64,000 nucleotides of DNA from Fusarium oxysporum f. sp. lycopersici 4287. Lineage: Eukaryota; Ascomycota; Sordariomycetes; Hypocreales; Nectriaceae. Under the pieces are notes generated by a model. It saw only the letters and a list, made by a program, of their open reading frames with translations. It was not told the DNA's origin and made no database searches. The position numbers and the translations under genes were made by a program. Location: contig NC_030996.1 in assembly GCF_000149955.1 (NCBI RefSeq), positions 2,023,301 to 2,087,300 of the forward strand, given 5' to 3'. This document shows positions 43,051 through 53,162 of the stretch, in pieces (within the stretch, counting starts at the first letter, position 1; every line of letters starts with the position of its first letter).

Positions 43051-45839
43051 CTAGTCTCTGCGATCGAAGATCTTTCCTGGGTTCATCAACCAAAGCGGAT
43101 CCAGACTTGTTTTGATAGCCCTCATGACGTGAATCGGCACATCGCCCACTTCCTCCCGAAGGAATTCCTTCTTTCCAAGTCCAACACCATGCTCACCCTA
43201 GGCAGGGTTCAAATCCATACCACGAAATCCACATATGGATCCATAATGTGGATCCATATCCATTCCATTCCATTCCACGTGGGCTTCAGCATTTCCATAT
43301 CCACGCCACGAAGCCCCTTCCACATGTTCCACATGTGGAAATCGTGGAATATTTTAGGTGGGGTTCGAAAATACCTTGATTTCCTTGTGAAATCCCGCAT
43401 ATCCTAAGTACTTTCTATCACCCACAACAACACAACATCGATTTGCCACCCCATTTTCCTCCGTACACAATGAGTCCATTCTGGGGGCTTCACTGTTACT
43501 CGCGTTACTACCCCAAATCGAAATGGCCACTCCCCATCCTACCAAGTCAACCACATCCGTTCCAGAACGAACAGAAGAGGACAATCAACGGCTCTTTCAG
43601 CTCTACAAAAGCTGGATCTTGACGGAGAGAGACGGCAAGGCGCGTCTATAGGTATATCGGTTCGGCTACGAATATCCAGCATAACAAGAAACAGGAACGT
43701 CGGTGGGTGTGTTGCCTTTGCGTCAAGCAACGGCGGATTTTAATGGACCAATGACAAAAACATTGACGTCACCGAGGGCGGGCGGGACCCATTAATTACC
43801 ATTGTTGGACGAAGTAGGTTTCCATTCCACGAATTCCACAATATGGATCCATTTCCATAATGGATCCATTTCCACCCATTCCACATCGAAATTATTAGTC
43901 AGCATCCATATCCACGCCATATTCACAAATGTGTCGTGGAGTGTCGTGGATTTGAACCCTGACCCTAGGCATCATTGTTAGATATGTCCGTTTACAGTTA
44001 GGTCGCATTGCTTACCGTGCATGTTCCCTCCATCTCAATGGCTCTTGAGACCATTTTGTGAACGCAGTCCTCGACCTCTTTGCGCTGCTTTTCATCGAAT
44101 AGGATTGTCTCGTGGAAGTTGCCGTCGCCTATGTGCCCCAGAATACTACCAAATAAACCCAGCTCGACAAGTTCTTTCTTGGATATGTCTGTGAAAGGTG
44201 AGTGATGTCCATAAAGGGAATTACTGAGCAGGCGAACTGACCTATGAGCTCGGACACTCGGGATAGAGGGACAGCGACATCCGTAGACCAAACATGTCCA
44301 TCTGTCTCACGTAGTGCCATCATGCTCCACAACGCCTCTTTCCGAGCTGACCACAGAGCCTTCTGCTTTTCCGGATCACTCTCGTATTGGAAGCCATTTG
44401 CATGATGCTTCTTCGATATACTCTGAACCTGTGCAATGCTATCCTTGACTATAGCATCACTACCACTGAACTTGAAGAACAGCGTTGGCACTTCATTCCA
44501 CTTTCTTGATGTTGCGCCCATTCTGTTGATAACACTCATAAGGACTTCATCGAGTATCTCGACGGCGCTGATTGGTACGCCTCGACGGATGACCTCAATG
44601 GCCATGGTTGCGGCAGCTTTGACTGAGGGAAATGTGACTACCGCAATACCTGTATGTTCAGGGATGGGAGCTAGCTTCAAGGTTGCTTCAGTGACGAATC
44701 CCAAGGTGCCTTCTGATCCTACAAATAACGAGTTGAGGTTGTAGCCCGCTGATGACTTCCTTGGCCTTCGCCGGGTTTTAAGGATTGTGCCGTCACTTAA
44801 TACCACTGTGAGGTTAACTACCCAGTCTCTCATGGTACCGTACTTGACAGCATTCGTCCCACTAATAGACCGTTAGACCTGGGGGCTTTTCTCAGTTAGG
44901 TGTACTGACCTGCAGTTTGTTCCGACCATGCCACCAATTTGGGCCTTCGAAGGAGGTCAGTGTAAGTCTCTTCCTGATGGTGGCACAACTTACGGACGGG
45001 CCTGGATCGATGGGGAAGAATAGACCGGTATCTTTAATCCTCTCGTTCAGATCCATCCATGGCACAGATGGCTGAACGACAACATTCAGGCTAGGTATTT
45101 AGCGCCAACACAGAAGATCTTTCATGTAAAGCAACTTACTCGTCGCTGTGCATCTCAAGAATCTGGTTCATGTTCACAAAGTCAACACTCACACCGCCAA
45201 AGGGTGCTGAGAAATGGCCCTCAACGCTTGAACCTCCAGAATAGGGAACTTGGGCTGTTAACTCTTCAGCTCTATGACGTCTTCGGTGCGGACTCACTCA
45301 TCGGTACGCGTCTCTTATGACATATCTTCGCAATAGTAGCAACCTCCTCCGTCGTCTTGGGAAACGTGACTGCGACTGGTAACCGGTCGATATTTATCGT
45401 TGACCAGTCGGAGTAACCGTGAGAATGAAGTATCTCATCTTCTATACTGACAGCGTCTTCACCGAGTGCTTTCCTTATCTCTTCGACAGCCTTTGTGCAT
45501 GAATTAGTTTCGTTTTGGTTACTGCTGTTGCCCTCGTCTTACCAGTTCCATCTCAGCTCGACTCGCATACTGAGACTCGTCATCGTTCTTCTTCTCGTGG
45601 TTGACTATCGTGTACAGTAATGTTCCTCCAATGGTAGTTGCCGTTGCAGATAATGCCGAGGCAAGAAGCAGCGGGTTCTTCCGCTGCTCTTGTGTCCGGC
45701 TTTGACCGTTGGACTGTGATCTGTGGTTATTGCTGGTACGAGTTGAGTGAAAAGGGCGGGTTGCTGCTAGCCCCACTGAACATTGCGACACAGGTCTTCT
45801 CAAATACCCCGGCAGGGCACGATATGATGTCTTGAGCAT
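43051..45839 (-). CDS. DLD1: D-lactate dehydrogenase (cytochrome), mitochondrial
   Basis: Eight exons: 45543-45839, 45298-45490, 45140-45248, 44994-45090, 44910-44944, 44242-44861, 44016-44188 and 43051-43197. The exon total (1671 nt) gives 556 residues with every junction in frame. FAD-linked oxidation of D-lactate feeding cytochrome c in mitochondria. The N-terminus is a basic presequence (MLKTSYRALPGYLRRPVSQC) plus a hydrophobic anchor (LLLASALSATATTIGGTLLY). FAD-binding blocks include [44 protein letters not shown] and GYNLNSLFVGSEGTLGFVTEATLK; the C-terminal FAD-oxidase domain has GSILGHIGDGNFH and GT-CT-GEHGVGLGKKEF. The last intron (43198-44015, 818 nt) contains a whole hAT-type element. 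Six other introns are 48-53 nt. Divergent from a Zn2Cys6 regulator, 274 bp away. Other D-2-hydroxy acids are possible substrates. Confidence 0.9.
43195..43202. repeat. 8-bp target-site duplication, left copy (right copy 43962-43969)
   Basis: ACCCTAGG on both sides of the hAT-type element. On the minus strand this is CCTAGGGT, which contains the 3' splice site CCTAG/GGT of the D-lactate dehydrogenase last exon. The duplication therefore produced two copies of the acceptor. Confidence 0.92.
43203..43961. mobile_element. non-autonomous hAT-type transposon
   Basis: 759 bp. Perfect 15-bp terminal inverted repeats CAGGGTTCAAATCCA / TGGATTTGAACCCTG, flanked by identical 8-bp target duplications ACCCTAGG (43195-43202 and 43962-43969); both are hAT hallmarks. 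Subterminal zones are rich in short CCAT/ATGG words (ATGGATCCAT, CCATTCCATT). The centre (43522-43650) encodes the start of a transposase-like protein on the plus strand (MATPHPTKSTTS...LYKSWIL) and, in shifted frames, a BED-finger-like piece NKKQERRWVCCLCVKQRR. It therefore derives from an autonomous element by internal deletion and later mutation. It lies in the final intron of the D-lactate dehydrogenase gene. Confidence 0.9.
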
Positions 45840-46113
45840 GATAAATTGGAGAAAGGGAAATGGTAAGTATGATCAATACTATCAATCATGCATCAATCCG
45901 TTCATAGCGTTCTGGGACCATGATCATAAAAGCGCCATGAGCCGATTATAACTCCCGGGTAGACTCTCCCTCTAACCCAAATGTGGATAGCGTCTCACGG
46001 ATATTTCCCGTTCCCATACACTTTCACCCGAAAAGCACCGGGTACAGCCCGTGAAAAAGGCAGACCCTCCTCTCAATCTCGGCTTCATCAATTCCCCCGC
46101 TCTTTTCTTCGCA
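45840..46113. promoter_or_regulatory. 274-bp bidirectional promoter, DLD1 / Zn2Cys6 regulator
   Basis: Short shared region between divergent start codons. A CCCG-N8-CGGG inverted pair lies at 46027-46042, and a CGG-N7-CCG arrangement lies around 45997-46009. Such CGG triplets are what Zn2Cys6 proteins bind, so autoregulation plus control of the dehydrogenase is plausible. Not demonstrated. Confidence 0.45.
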
Positions 46114-48462
46114 ATGGACATTCCGCAAGCACAGGAAGGAGAAGCAGTGGCCCGTCCAACCAAACGAAAGAGGGTCGCATTGGCATGTGATACCTGTCGG
46201 GAACGCAAGATCAAGTGCGATGGGTCGAAGCCTGTGTGTAATCCCTGCAGAAAACGAGGGGAACCGTCTGCGCGATGCGTTTACACTGTTATTGCTGGGA
46301 CTGCAAAGCAGCTTAGTGAGCAAGAGTAAGTCCTTCATCTAATTGAGATACTGTTTCATTGCTGATGGTTTTTTAGGTACATCGCTTCACTGCAGAAACA
46401 GGTGCAGGACATGCAATTGGTAATCGACCAGCTACGCCAAGATGCAGAACTCACCCCCAAAAGCCCCAGAGACAGACCCGGTACAATTCACACCACTACA
46501 AACGGCCCAAGCCCCGTAAGCACAATGGGAGCTACGACACTCACTCTCAACCGTCAAGAGGATGAATTCTTCGGTCAATCCTCGGTGCACTCCCTTCTCC
46601 GAGAGGTTCCCCATCCCGATCGTCACCAGCCAGCGGCTCCACTTCGGAATCGGGGCCGGAGTTCCGCAACGTCACTGCTAACAGCTGAGTTTGCTTTACC
46701 GCCGCGGCAAGTAGCTGACAAGTTTCTGGACTTGTACTTTGATAGTGTGCATATTTTCTATCCTTGGTGCCATTCGACTTGGTTTAGGAAACGGTATGAG
46801 GCGTTATGGACGTCGACTGGCTATCCGGGGGCGGACATGGGTCAAGCTGGTGATATTGGCGTGGGAGGAGATCAGTGTCCTGAAACTTCCTTCTTCTGCG
46901 TTTTGAACGCGATGTTCGCTCTGGGATGCGAGTTTTCAGATTTGCCGGAAAAAGAATCTGCTTCGGCGATGTTTAGCTCTAGGATGAGGAGCTTGTTGCA
47001 GATGGATATCCTTGATAAAGGTGACTTGTCGCATGTGCAGGCGTTGCTGCTGGCAGGCCACTATGCGCTTTCGAGCGAGTATCCTATTAGATGCTATAAT
47101 ATCATCGGCCTTGCTTGTCGGATAGCTGTTGGGCTGGGGTTACATACAGAGAGGCATGCTGATCAGCGATCTGTTATGGAGAATGAAGTGCGTCGAAGAG
47201 TCTGGTATGGATGTTTGCAGATGGAGATGTAAGTCACTTCCATGAGGTAGGGTACTAAATATTTACTGACAATATTTAGGACAGTTTGCATGACTCTGGG
47301 AAGGCCTCCAGTTCTCCAAATGACAGACGATGTTCTCGTACCCGCCGCAGTCGACGACGAGTTCATATGTCCCAATTCCACCTCATGCGTCCAACCGGAA
47401 GGAACAGTATCACAGAACCTTTTTGTGGTAGAGAACATCCGACTTGCCAAGATCCTCGGCAAAATTCTCTCGTCAATCTACTGGCCAAGCTCATCTTCCG
47501 ACTTCAGCGCCCTCGTTCGACTAGACGGGCTTCTAGAAGATTTCCGGAATTCCTTGGTCGATGATTTAACATGGTGGGGCAATGACACGATGAGACAACA
47601 AGGAGCTAGAGACCATGTTTTGAAGCGGCAGAGAAATGTATTACACGCACGGTTTCTCCATCTTAGGATTTTGCTGTACAGGCCAAGCTTTAGTGCATTC
47701 TGCGCTGCTGCGAGACGTTCACGACAACGACGAGTTACAGGCTCTGGCTTGGATGAAACTGGAACAGAGGCGAATACTTTGCAGGGAGCATTCCAAGCTC
47801 AGTGTGCGACGACATGCGTCCAGGTGGCGTACGAGCTATCAGCGTCTCTGCTGGCTGCAAGGGAAGTAGAGGCGACTGGAGCATGGTGGTTCAGTCTATT
47901 CTGTAAGCCCTCACTCAATCAGTTCCCATACGATGACAGCTGACATGTTTCTTAAAGATCTCATGACATGCGGCGGCATAATCATCCTCGCCGAGTGTGC
48001 TCAGGCCGGAGGAAGCAAACACTTTAACCAGCAGCAGCTCGATGCGACGTGGGAGAACACGACGGTGCTTCTACGAGCTATCGGCAGGGAGAATGCCCGG
48101 GCGAGAGGTTATTTGGAGCATCTACTACTTCTGAAAGACCAAGCACGTTCCGCATATTTCTGTATGTTAAGCATGCACCTACAAGACCAGAACCCGCTAA
48201 CGTTTCTCCAGCAATCCGCAACTCTGCAATGTCGTCGCGTGCACCGTCTCGCAGACCCTCAGTTAGCATCGAAGGCCGCCCGGAGGAACGCATAGATGAA
48301 GTCCCTCCTGATACGGCGGAAGGTCAGACGGAACAGGTCGACTTCATGGCATCATTGTTCCAAGATAACTGGGACTGGAGTCTCGACGGTGGAATGCCTA
48401 CATACGGCGGTCTTGGATTCGGGGATGAGTTTATATTCCCCCTACCTAGTTGGCCAGCTTAA
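46114..48462 (+). CDS. Zn2Cys6 transcription factor
   Basis: Five exons: 46114-46325, 46377-47228, 47280-47902, 47958-48161 and 48212-48462 (introns 50-55 nt); 713 residues. Zinc cluster at 25-55: [21 protein letters not shown], preceded by a basic nuclear-localisation stretch (RPTKRKRV) and followed by a coiled coil ([20 protein letters not shown]) for dimerisation. The fungal-specific middle domain is clear: [88 protein letters not shown]. Divergent from the D-lactate dehydrogenase gene and convergent, 30 bp apart, with the GH3 gene. Probably a pathway regulator of one of these neighbours (inference). Confidence 0.92.
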
Positions 48463-48492
48463 CCATTCCAACAATGTCCCAAGTCAGCCGTC

Positions 48493-50983
48493 TCACAGCC
48501 CTGTCCAATATCGTGTCTCCGGGTTTGTAACGCTGACAGTCTGGAGTGTCTCCGCGGAACTGAAGCAAATATGTAGACGAAACTCCCCTTGTGGCATCTT
48601 CCACTTGTCCACCGCGGTATCAAAGTAGCTAAACGCGTACTTGTCCAGGTTGAACGTAACCTCTTCTGTTTGCCCAGCAGAGACGAACACTTTGCAGTAC
48701 GATCGGAGATCCTTGACTGGTCGTGGATTCCCGTCGCATGGCAGGGGAGTCACATACAATTGGACCACTTGCTTACCATCCCTCACCCCCGTGTTCTTGA
48801 CCTCCGTCACGAGTGAAGTCTCGGCTGTCTCAGTACTATCAAAGCGCGAGCTCGTATTTTCTTGTCCAGTTAACTCAAACGTCGTGTAAGAAAGCCCTTC
48901 TCCAAAGTGAAACTGAGGCTTTGGCGCAGTCTCATCATCATAGAAGCGGTACCCGACCTTGAGGCGCTCCTCATAGTTGAGCTCGAGATTATCATCGCAG
49001 GGGAAATTTCCATAAGCTGGGTTATCCTCTTTTCTCTTCGGCCATGACATTGGATTGACGTGTCCGAGGAGAACGCGAGCGATGGCGTGGCCGCATTCTT
49101 GACCTGCGAACCAAGCTTGGAGAAAGCACGAAACTTGATCGATGAAGGGAGATACCGTGACGGGAGATCCTGAGAGATTGACGACCACTGTAAGAGGATT
49201 GCGAGCCACTACTGCGTTGATCAGGTCGTACTGATCAGATGTCAAGTCCATTGTATCGCGATCATAGCCTTCAGACTCAAGTTCATTCGTCGTGCCAACA
49301 AAGACTACCGCAACATCAGAAGATGCAGCGATCTCTGCAGCGTGTTGAATAGCACCAGGGATATCGACGTGCTCCATGAAGCGAAGACTAGTGCCCTGAA
49401 ACATTGTCCCGCCAATCTCGGAGAGAACCTCGGGATCAGTCGCCCAAGAGTGCAACTCGATCTTGTATTCCTGACCAGCAGTCATATCAAGAGTAAAGCG
49501 TCGCTCAATCTTGGCTTTGTAAAAGTAGAAGGACTCTGGAAGAAGGACTGGCTCCTGTTGACGATGGAAAACGTTATCTCCATTAACCAACACATCTGCC
49601 TTTCCGGTAGTGATGACAGAGAATACATGACTCCCGCTTGTTGTTGGGCGTAGAGTAAAAGACATATTAGTGCAGTACTCCTTCTCGAGATACGTAGGCC
49701 AGGCCTCCTTGATCATGTACTCAGGGAGCGTGATCGTCTGTTCATGGGCAAGGTTCTCACCGACTACTAAGCTGTTAAACCAGCGGAGCTGTACAGGCGA
49801 GATAGTCTCTGGTTCTGCGTGGGGTAGCGCCCCAAAGACCGGTACGCCCGGTGCATGACGGCAGTTGGCACCTTGCGCTTTGGGGCCTTCGAGAGGTGAG
49901 ATGATGTGCTGAGCCAAGACCTTAGCGCTGCCTCCGCCGCCGATGCTTGGGTGAAGAGCATGGTGACCTATAACAGCAACTGAAGCATTTGAGGGCAGCG
50001 GTAAGATGTTGTTGTCGTTCTTGAGCAAAACCATTCCGTCTGCTGCGATGGAGGTGATGAACTCAAGACGCTCTGGGTCTTTCACTGAACGCTCCGGCTT
50101 CTCGACAGGATCCTCAAAACGACCAGTCTTTCTCGCAAGCTCAATAACCCTACCAACACTCTTATCAAAATTCTTAGTGGTAAACGTTGCCAGCTTCAAT
50201 CTCCTTCAGAAGCTTCTGGCCACGCCATCTCGTCGGGCCTGGCATTTCAAGATCCAGACCAGAGTTGAGTGCTTGAGCTGTTGAGTATGTCCTCATCCAA
50301 TCTGAAACCACAAGACCTGAGAATCTCCATTCTTTGCGAAGGACCTCTTCGAGTAACCAGTGATCTTCTGCACTGTACTCCCCGTTGAGGCGGTTGTATG
50401 AAGTCATGAAACACCAGGGATCTGAGTCACGCATCACCAGCTGGAAGGGAAGCATGTAAATCTCGCGCAAGGTCTGACGATCAATGTTCGACGTCATCTC
50501 CGTCCTTGACTTCTCAGAATCGTTGGCGACGAAATGCTTCGGCGTAGCTGCAATGCCTTCGCTCTGACAGCCGCGAACAAACGCCGATGCCAAAGTTCCA
50601 ATGAGGTACGGATCCTCAGAGTAAGTCTCGTAGTTTCTCCCACCGAGCGGAGATCTGATGATGTTCATGGTCGGTGCGAGAAGAACATTCGCGGATTTTG
50701 TCTTGGTCTCTTTTGCGATCTCTTTGCCAAGACGATATGCTTGTTCTGAATCGAATGTTGCGCCAATGGCGGTTGAGCAAGGAAAGCAAGCTGCTGTGAT
50801 ACCGCTTACGTAGCTCTCGCCACGAGCACCATTAGGACCATCGGACGTTTTGATATGAGGAATAAAGACATCATCTCGCTTGATGGTTGGTGTGCGCCAC
50901 CAGTCAACGGCTGATAGAAGACTGACTTTTTCTTCAACCGTGAGCTGCGAAATGAGCTCGATGGCGGTTTGTGAGGCTGCCAT
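48493..50983 (-). pseudogene. GH3 beta-glucosidase with one frameshift
   Basis: Full-length family 3 enzyme split by one base. The N-terminal frame (50983 to the TAA at 50174-50176) has KTSDGPNGARG, GGRNYETYSEDP, TPKHFVANDSE and the nucleophile Asp228 in GLVVSDWMRTYSTAQALNSG. It runs to LLKEIEAGNV; the same protein continues in another frame from TTKNFDKSVGRVIELARKTG to 48493. Removing one T from the TTT at 50182-50184 restores the family sequence exactly at this junction. Downstream are the second GH3 domain, a PA14 insert (GSHVFSVITTGKADVLVNGD) and a fibronectin-III-like end. No signal peptide, so the enzyme was intracellular and would act on imported beta-glucosides. Shares a 488-bp promoter with the sugar carrier at 51472. 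An assembly indel is the alternative. Confidence 0.85.
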
Positions 50984-51471
50984 GATGGATTATTGCCCTA
51001 CAGTCGGTTAGGTGCGACTGGGATTGGTAAGACTTGGACACAAGTAATAAAAGGGAATAAGGTCAGTAGAGCTCGGACTGCTAATAAGCTTGGTACAATT
51101 AGGATTGGGCTAGTAGGCAGTAAATTTCGGTGCAACTGCTATGAGAGTATGAGGGGTATTCACGCACGGGGAGCATCCGTTGCACGAGTCTTGCAACAAC
51201 GGGTATGGCCCGAAAACTCGTATATCGCTAAACATTCGTCTCCGAGCTTCTGGAGATGACTCCATGCTGTTTCCAGCCCCGTGGGGTCGTTGAGTCAGGC
51301 AGACTTTTCTCGGGGATCCCCGCACTGCAATGCTACTCCAGGGGGATAAGACCCATACTGTTGTAACGGTCAGTATATTAGAGGTCAAGACATTGCATGT
51401 AGCAGTACACGAGCATCTCTATTCCTCTCCCAACACCACCCTTCTACTGTTGTGTTCATCCGGATCTCAAA
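50984..51471. promoter_or_regulatory. divergent promoter, GH3 / sugar carrier
   Basis: 488 bp between outward start codons. A perfect 12-bp palindrome CGGGGATCCCCG (51311-51322) gives CGG-N6-CCG, a classic Zn2Cys6 dimer site. CreA-type SYGGRG hexamers occur at 51250-51255 (CTGGAG), 51281-51286 (GTGGGG) and 51336-51341 (reverse strand). The layout suggests induction by a zinc-cluster regulator and glucose repression. Sites were found by eye. Confidence 0.5.
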
Positions 51472-53162
51472 ATGGGCAAGAATAGTCTTGAAGGCAAAGC
51501 GGATGTCGCTATGGCGGAGAATGCAGGCCATGTGGTTGACGAGCAGATCCTCGATCTTGACCAGAGGATTCAGGAACTTGTTGCGATCGCGCCTCCATTT
51601 CACCACAACAAGAATCTTCTCCGGCTGTATCTCCTCATCATTCCAACTTGTTTAGCAGCTGCTATCACTCTGGGATTCGAGCGAGTATGATGTCTGGTCT
51701 TCAAGCTGTACCTTCTTGGGATAACTGTAAGTGCGCTTATATTCTAGGTCTGTTCTGGGATGGACTTGTTACTAACGAGAGCTCTTAGACTTTGGTCAAC
51801 CTCGTGGTGCGCTTCTTGGTATCATGTCAGCCATCCTCCCTCTCGGCTGTGTTGTCGCTACGCCATCCATCAGCTTGGTCGGTGACCGCTGGGGAAGACG
51901 TATGGGTATCTTTGTTGGCGCTGTAATCATGATCATCGGTGCAGACATCCAAGATGCCTCTGTTCACTGTAAGTAACCTCACATCACTATGTGACTCAGC
52001 TAACTCCTGTTTAGTCGCCATGTTTCTCATCTCCCGCTTCATCATCGGTTTCGGTCTCGTCTTCGCAAACGCCTACGCTCCCATGCTCATCGGTGAGCTC
52101 GCCCATCCCAAGGAACGACAAGTCATAACGTCCCTCTATCAGACCTCTTGGTATATCGGTGCTATCCTCGCTGCTTGGGTGACCTTTGGGACCTTTAGCA
52201 TTCCTAGTGAATGGGCGTGGAGAATCCCATCTCTTCTGCAGGCTGCCCCAGCTATGCTTCCCATCACATGCGTCTTTCTTCTTCCTGAGTGTCCTCGATG
52301 GCTCATTGCGAATGGCCGCAGTGAAGAAGCCAAGGCGTTGTTGGTGAAGTGGCATGGTAATGGAGATGAGGACGACGAACTTGTCAACCTTGAGTTCATC
52401 CAGATGCGAAATGTCATTGAAGCTGAGGTCAGCAATGAAACAGGTTGGAAGGACCTCTTGACCTCTCCTGGTAACAGAAAGCGAGTCTTTATTCTGGTTT
52501 GTCTTGGCTGCTTCAGTCAGTGGTCGGGCAACGGTCTCGTTTCTTACTACCTTGTTCGTGTACTCGAAACTGTTGGCGTCACCGATGCTCGAGAGCGCAA
52601 CATTCTCAACGGCTGCCTCATGATCTTCAACTGGCTCACTTCGGTTGCTTCCGCATTCCTCACCGCTTACATGAAGCGCCGAACCCAGTTCCTCCTTTCT
52701 GTTGGAGGCATGCTTGGCATTTTCGCGTCTCAGACCCTTTGTGCTGGTCTCTTCAACGAAGATCACAACACCGCCGCCGGAAAAGCTGTCATCGCAATGC
52801 TCTTCCTCTTCTACTTCTTCTACAACTTGGCCTTCAACGCGCTCCTATACTCATACCCTGTCGAGATTCTTCCCTATCCCATTCGTGCTAAGGGTTTCTC
52901 CCTTCTCATGTTCTTCGGCAAGGCGAGTAACTTTATCAACACCATGGTCAACCCTATCGGTCTTCAGGCACTTGCGTTGAAGTTTTACTTTGTCTATGTC
53001 GCATGGCTTGCTATTGAGTTTGCTATTGTTTGGAAGTTCTTTATCGAGACAAACGGCCCTAGTCTCGAAGCTATTGTTGCTGTTTTTGACGGTGATAGCC
53101 TGGCAACATATGATTCGCAAGATTACAAGACTGAGAATAAAGAGAAGTTGGAGGAAGATTAG
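51472..53162 (+). pseudogene. lactose-permease-like MFS sugar carrier with one frameshift
   Basis: Sugar porter of the Lac12/cellodextrin type, plasma membrane. Exons 51472-51726, 51789-51968 and 52015-53162. Exon 1 reads ...YLLIIPTCLAAAITLGF and then should continue DASMMSGLQAVPSWDNY, but one base is missing after 51680 (TTCGA-GCGAGT), giving an early stop at 51688-51690. After this point everything is intact: FGQPRGALLGIMSAILPLG, GDRWGRRMGIF, RFIIGFG, PECPRWLIANGR, SYPVEILPYPIRAKG and a C-terminal FIETNGPSLEAI. The lost Asp lies in helix 1 of the sugar-porter fold. A non-canonical GC donor at the same spot was considered, but it would remove the conserved helix-1 loop. Paired with the frameshifted GH3 gene. 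Confidence 0.85.

Noticed and set aside
43203..43961. Reading the D-lactate dehydrogenase as a pseudogene destroyed by the element.
   Set aside because: All exon junctions stay in frame if the last intron is taken to the rebuilt acceptor at 43198, so the gene can still be functional.
52011..52766. 251-residue minus-strand frame inside the sugar carrier.
   Set aside because: Antisense shadow of conserved transmembrane coding; the plus strand carries all family motifs.
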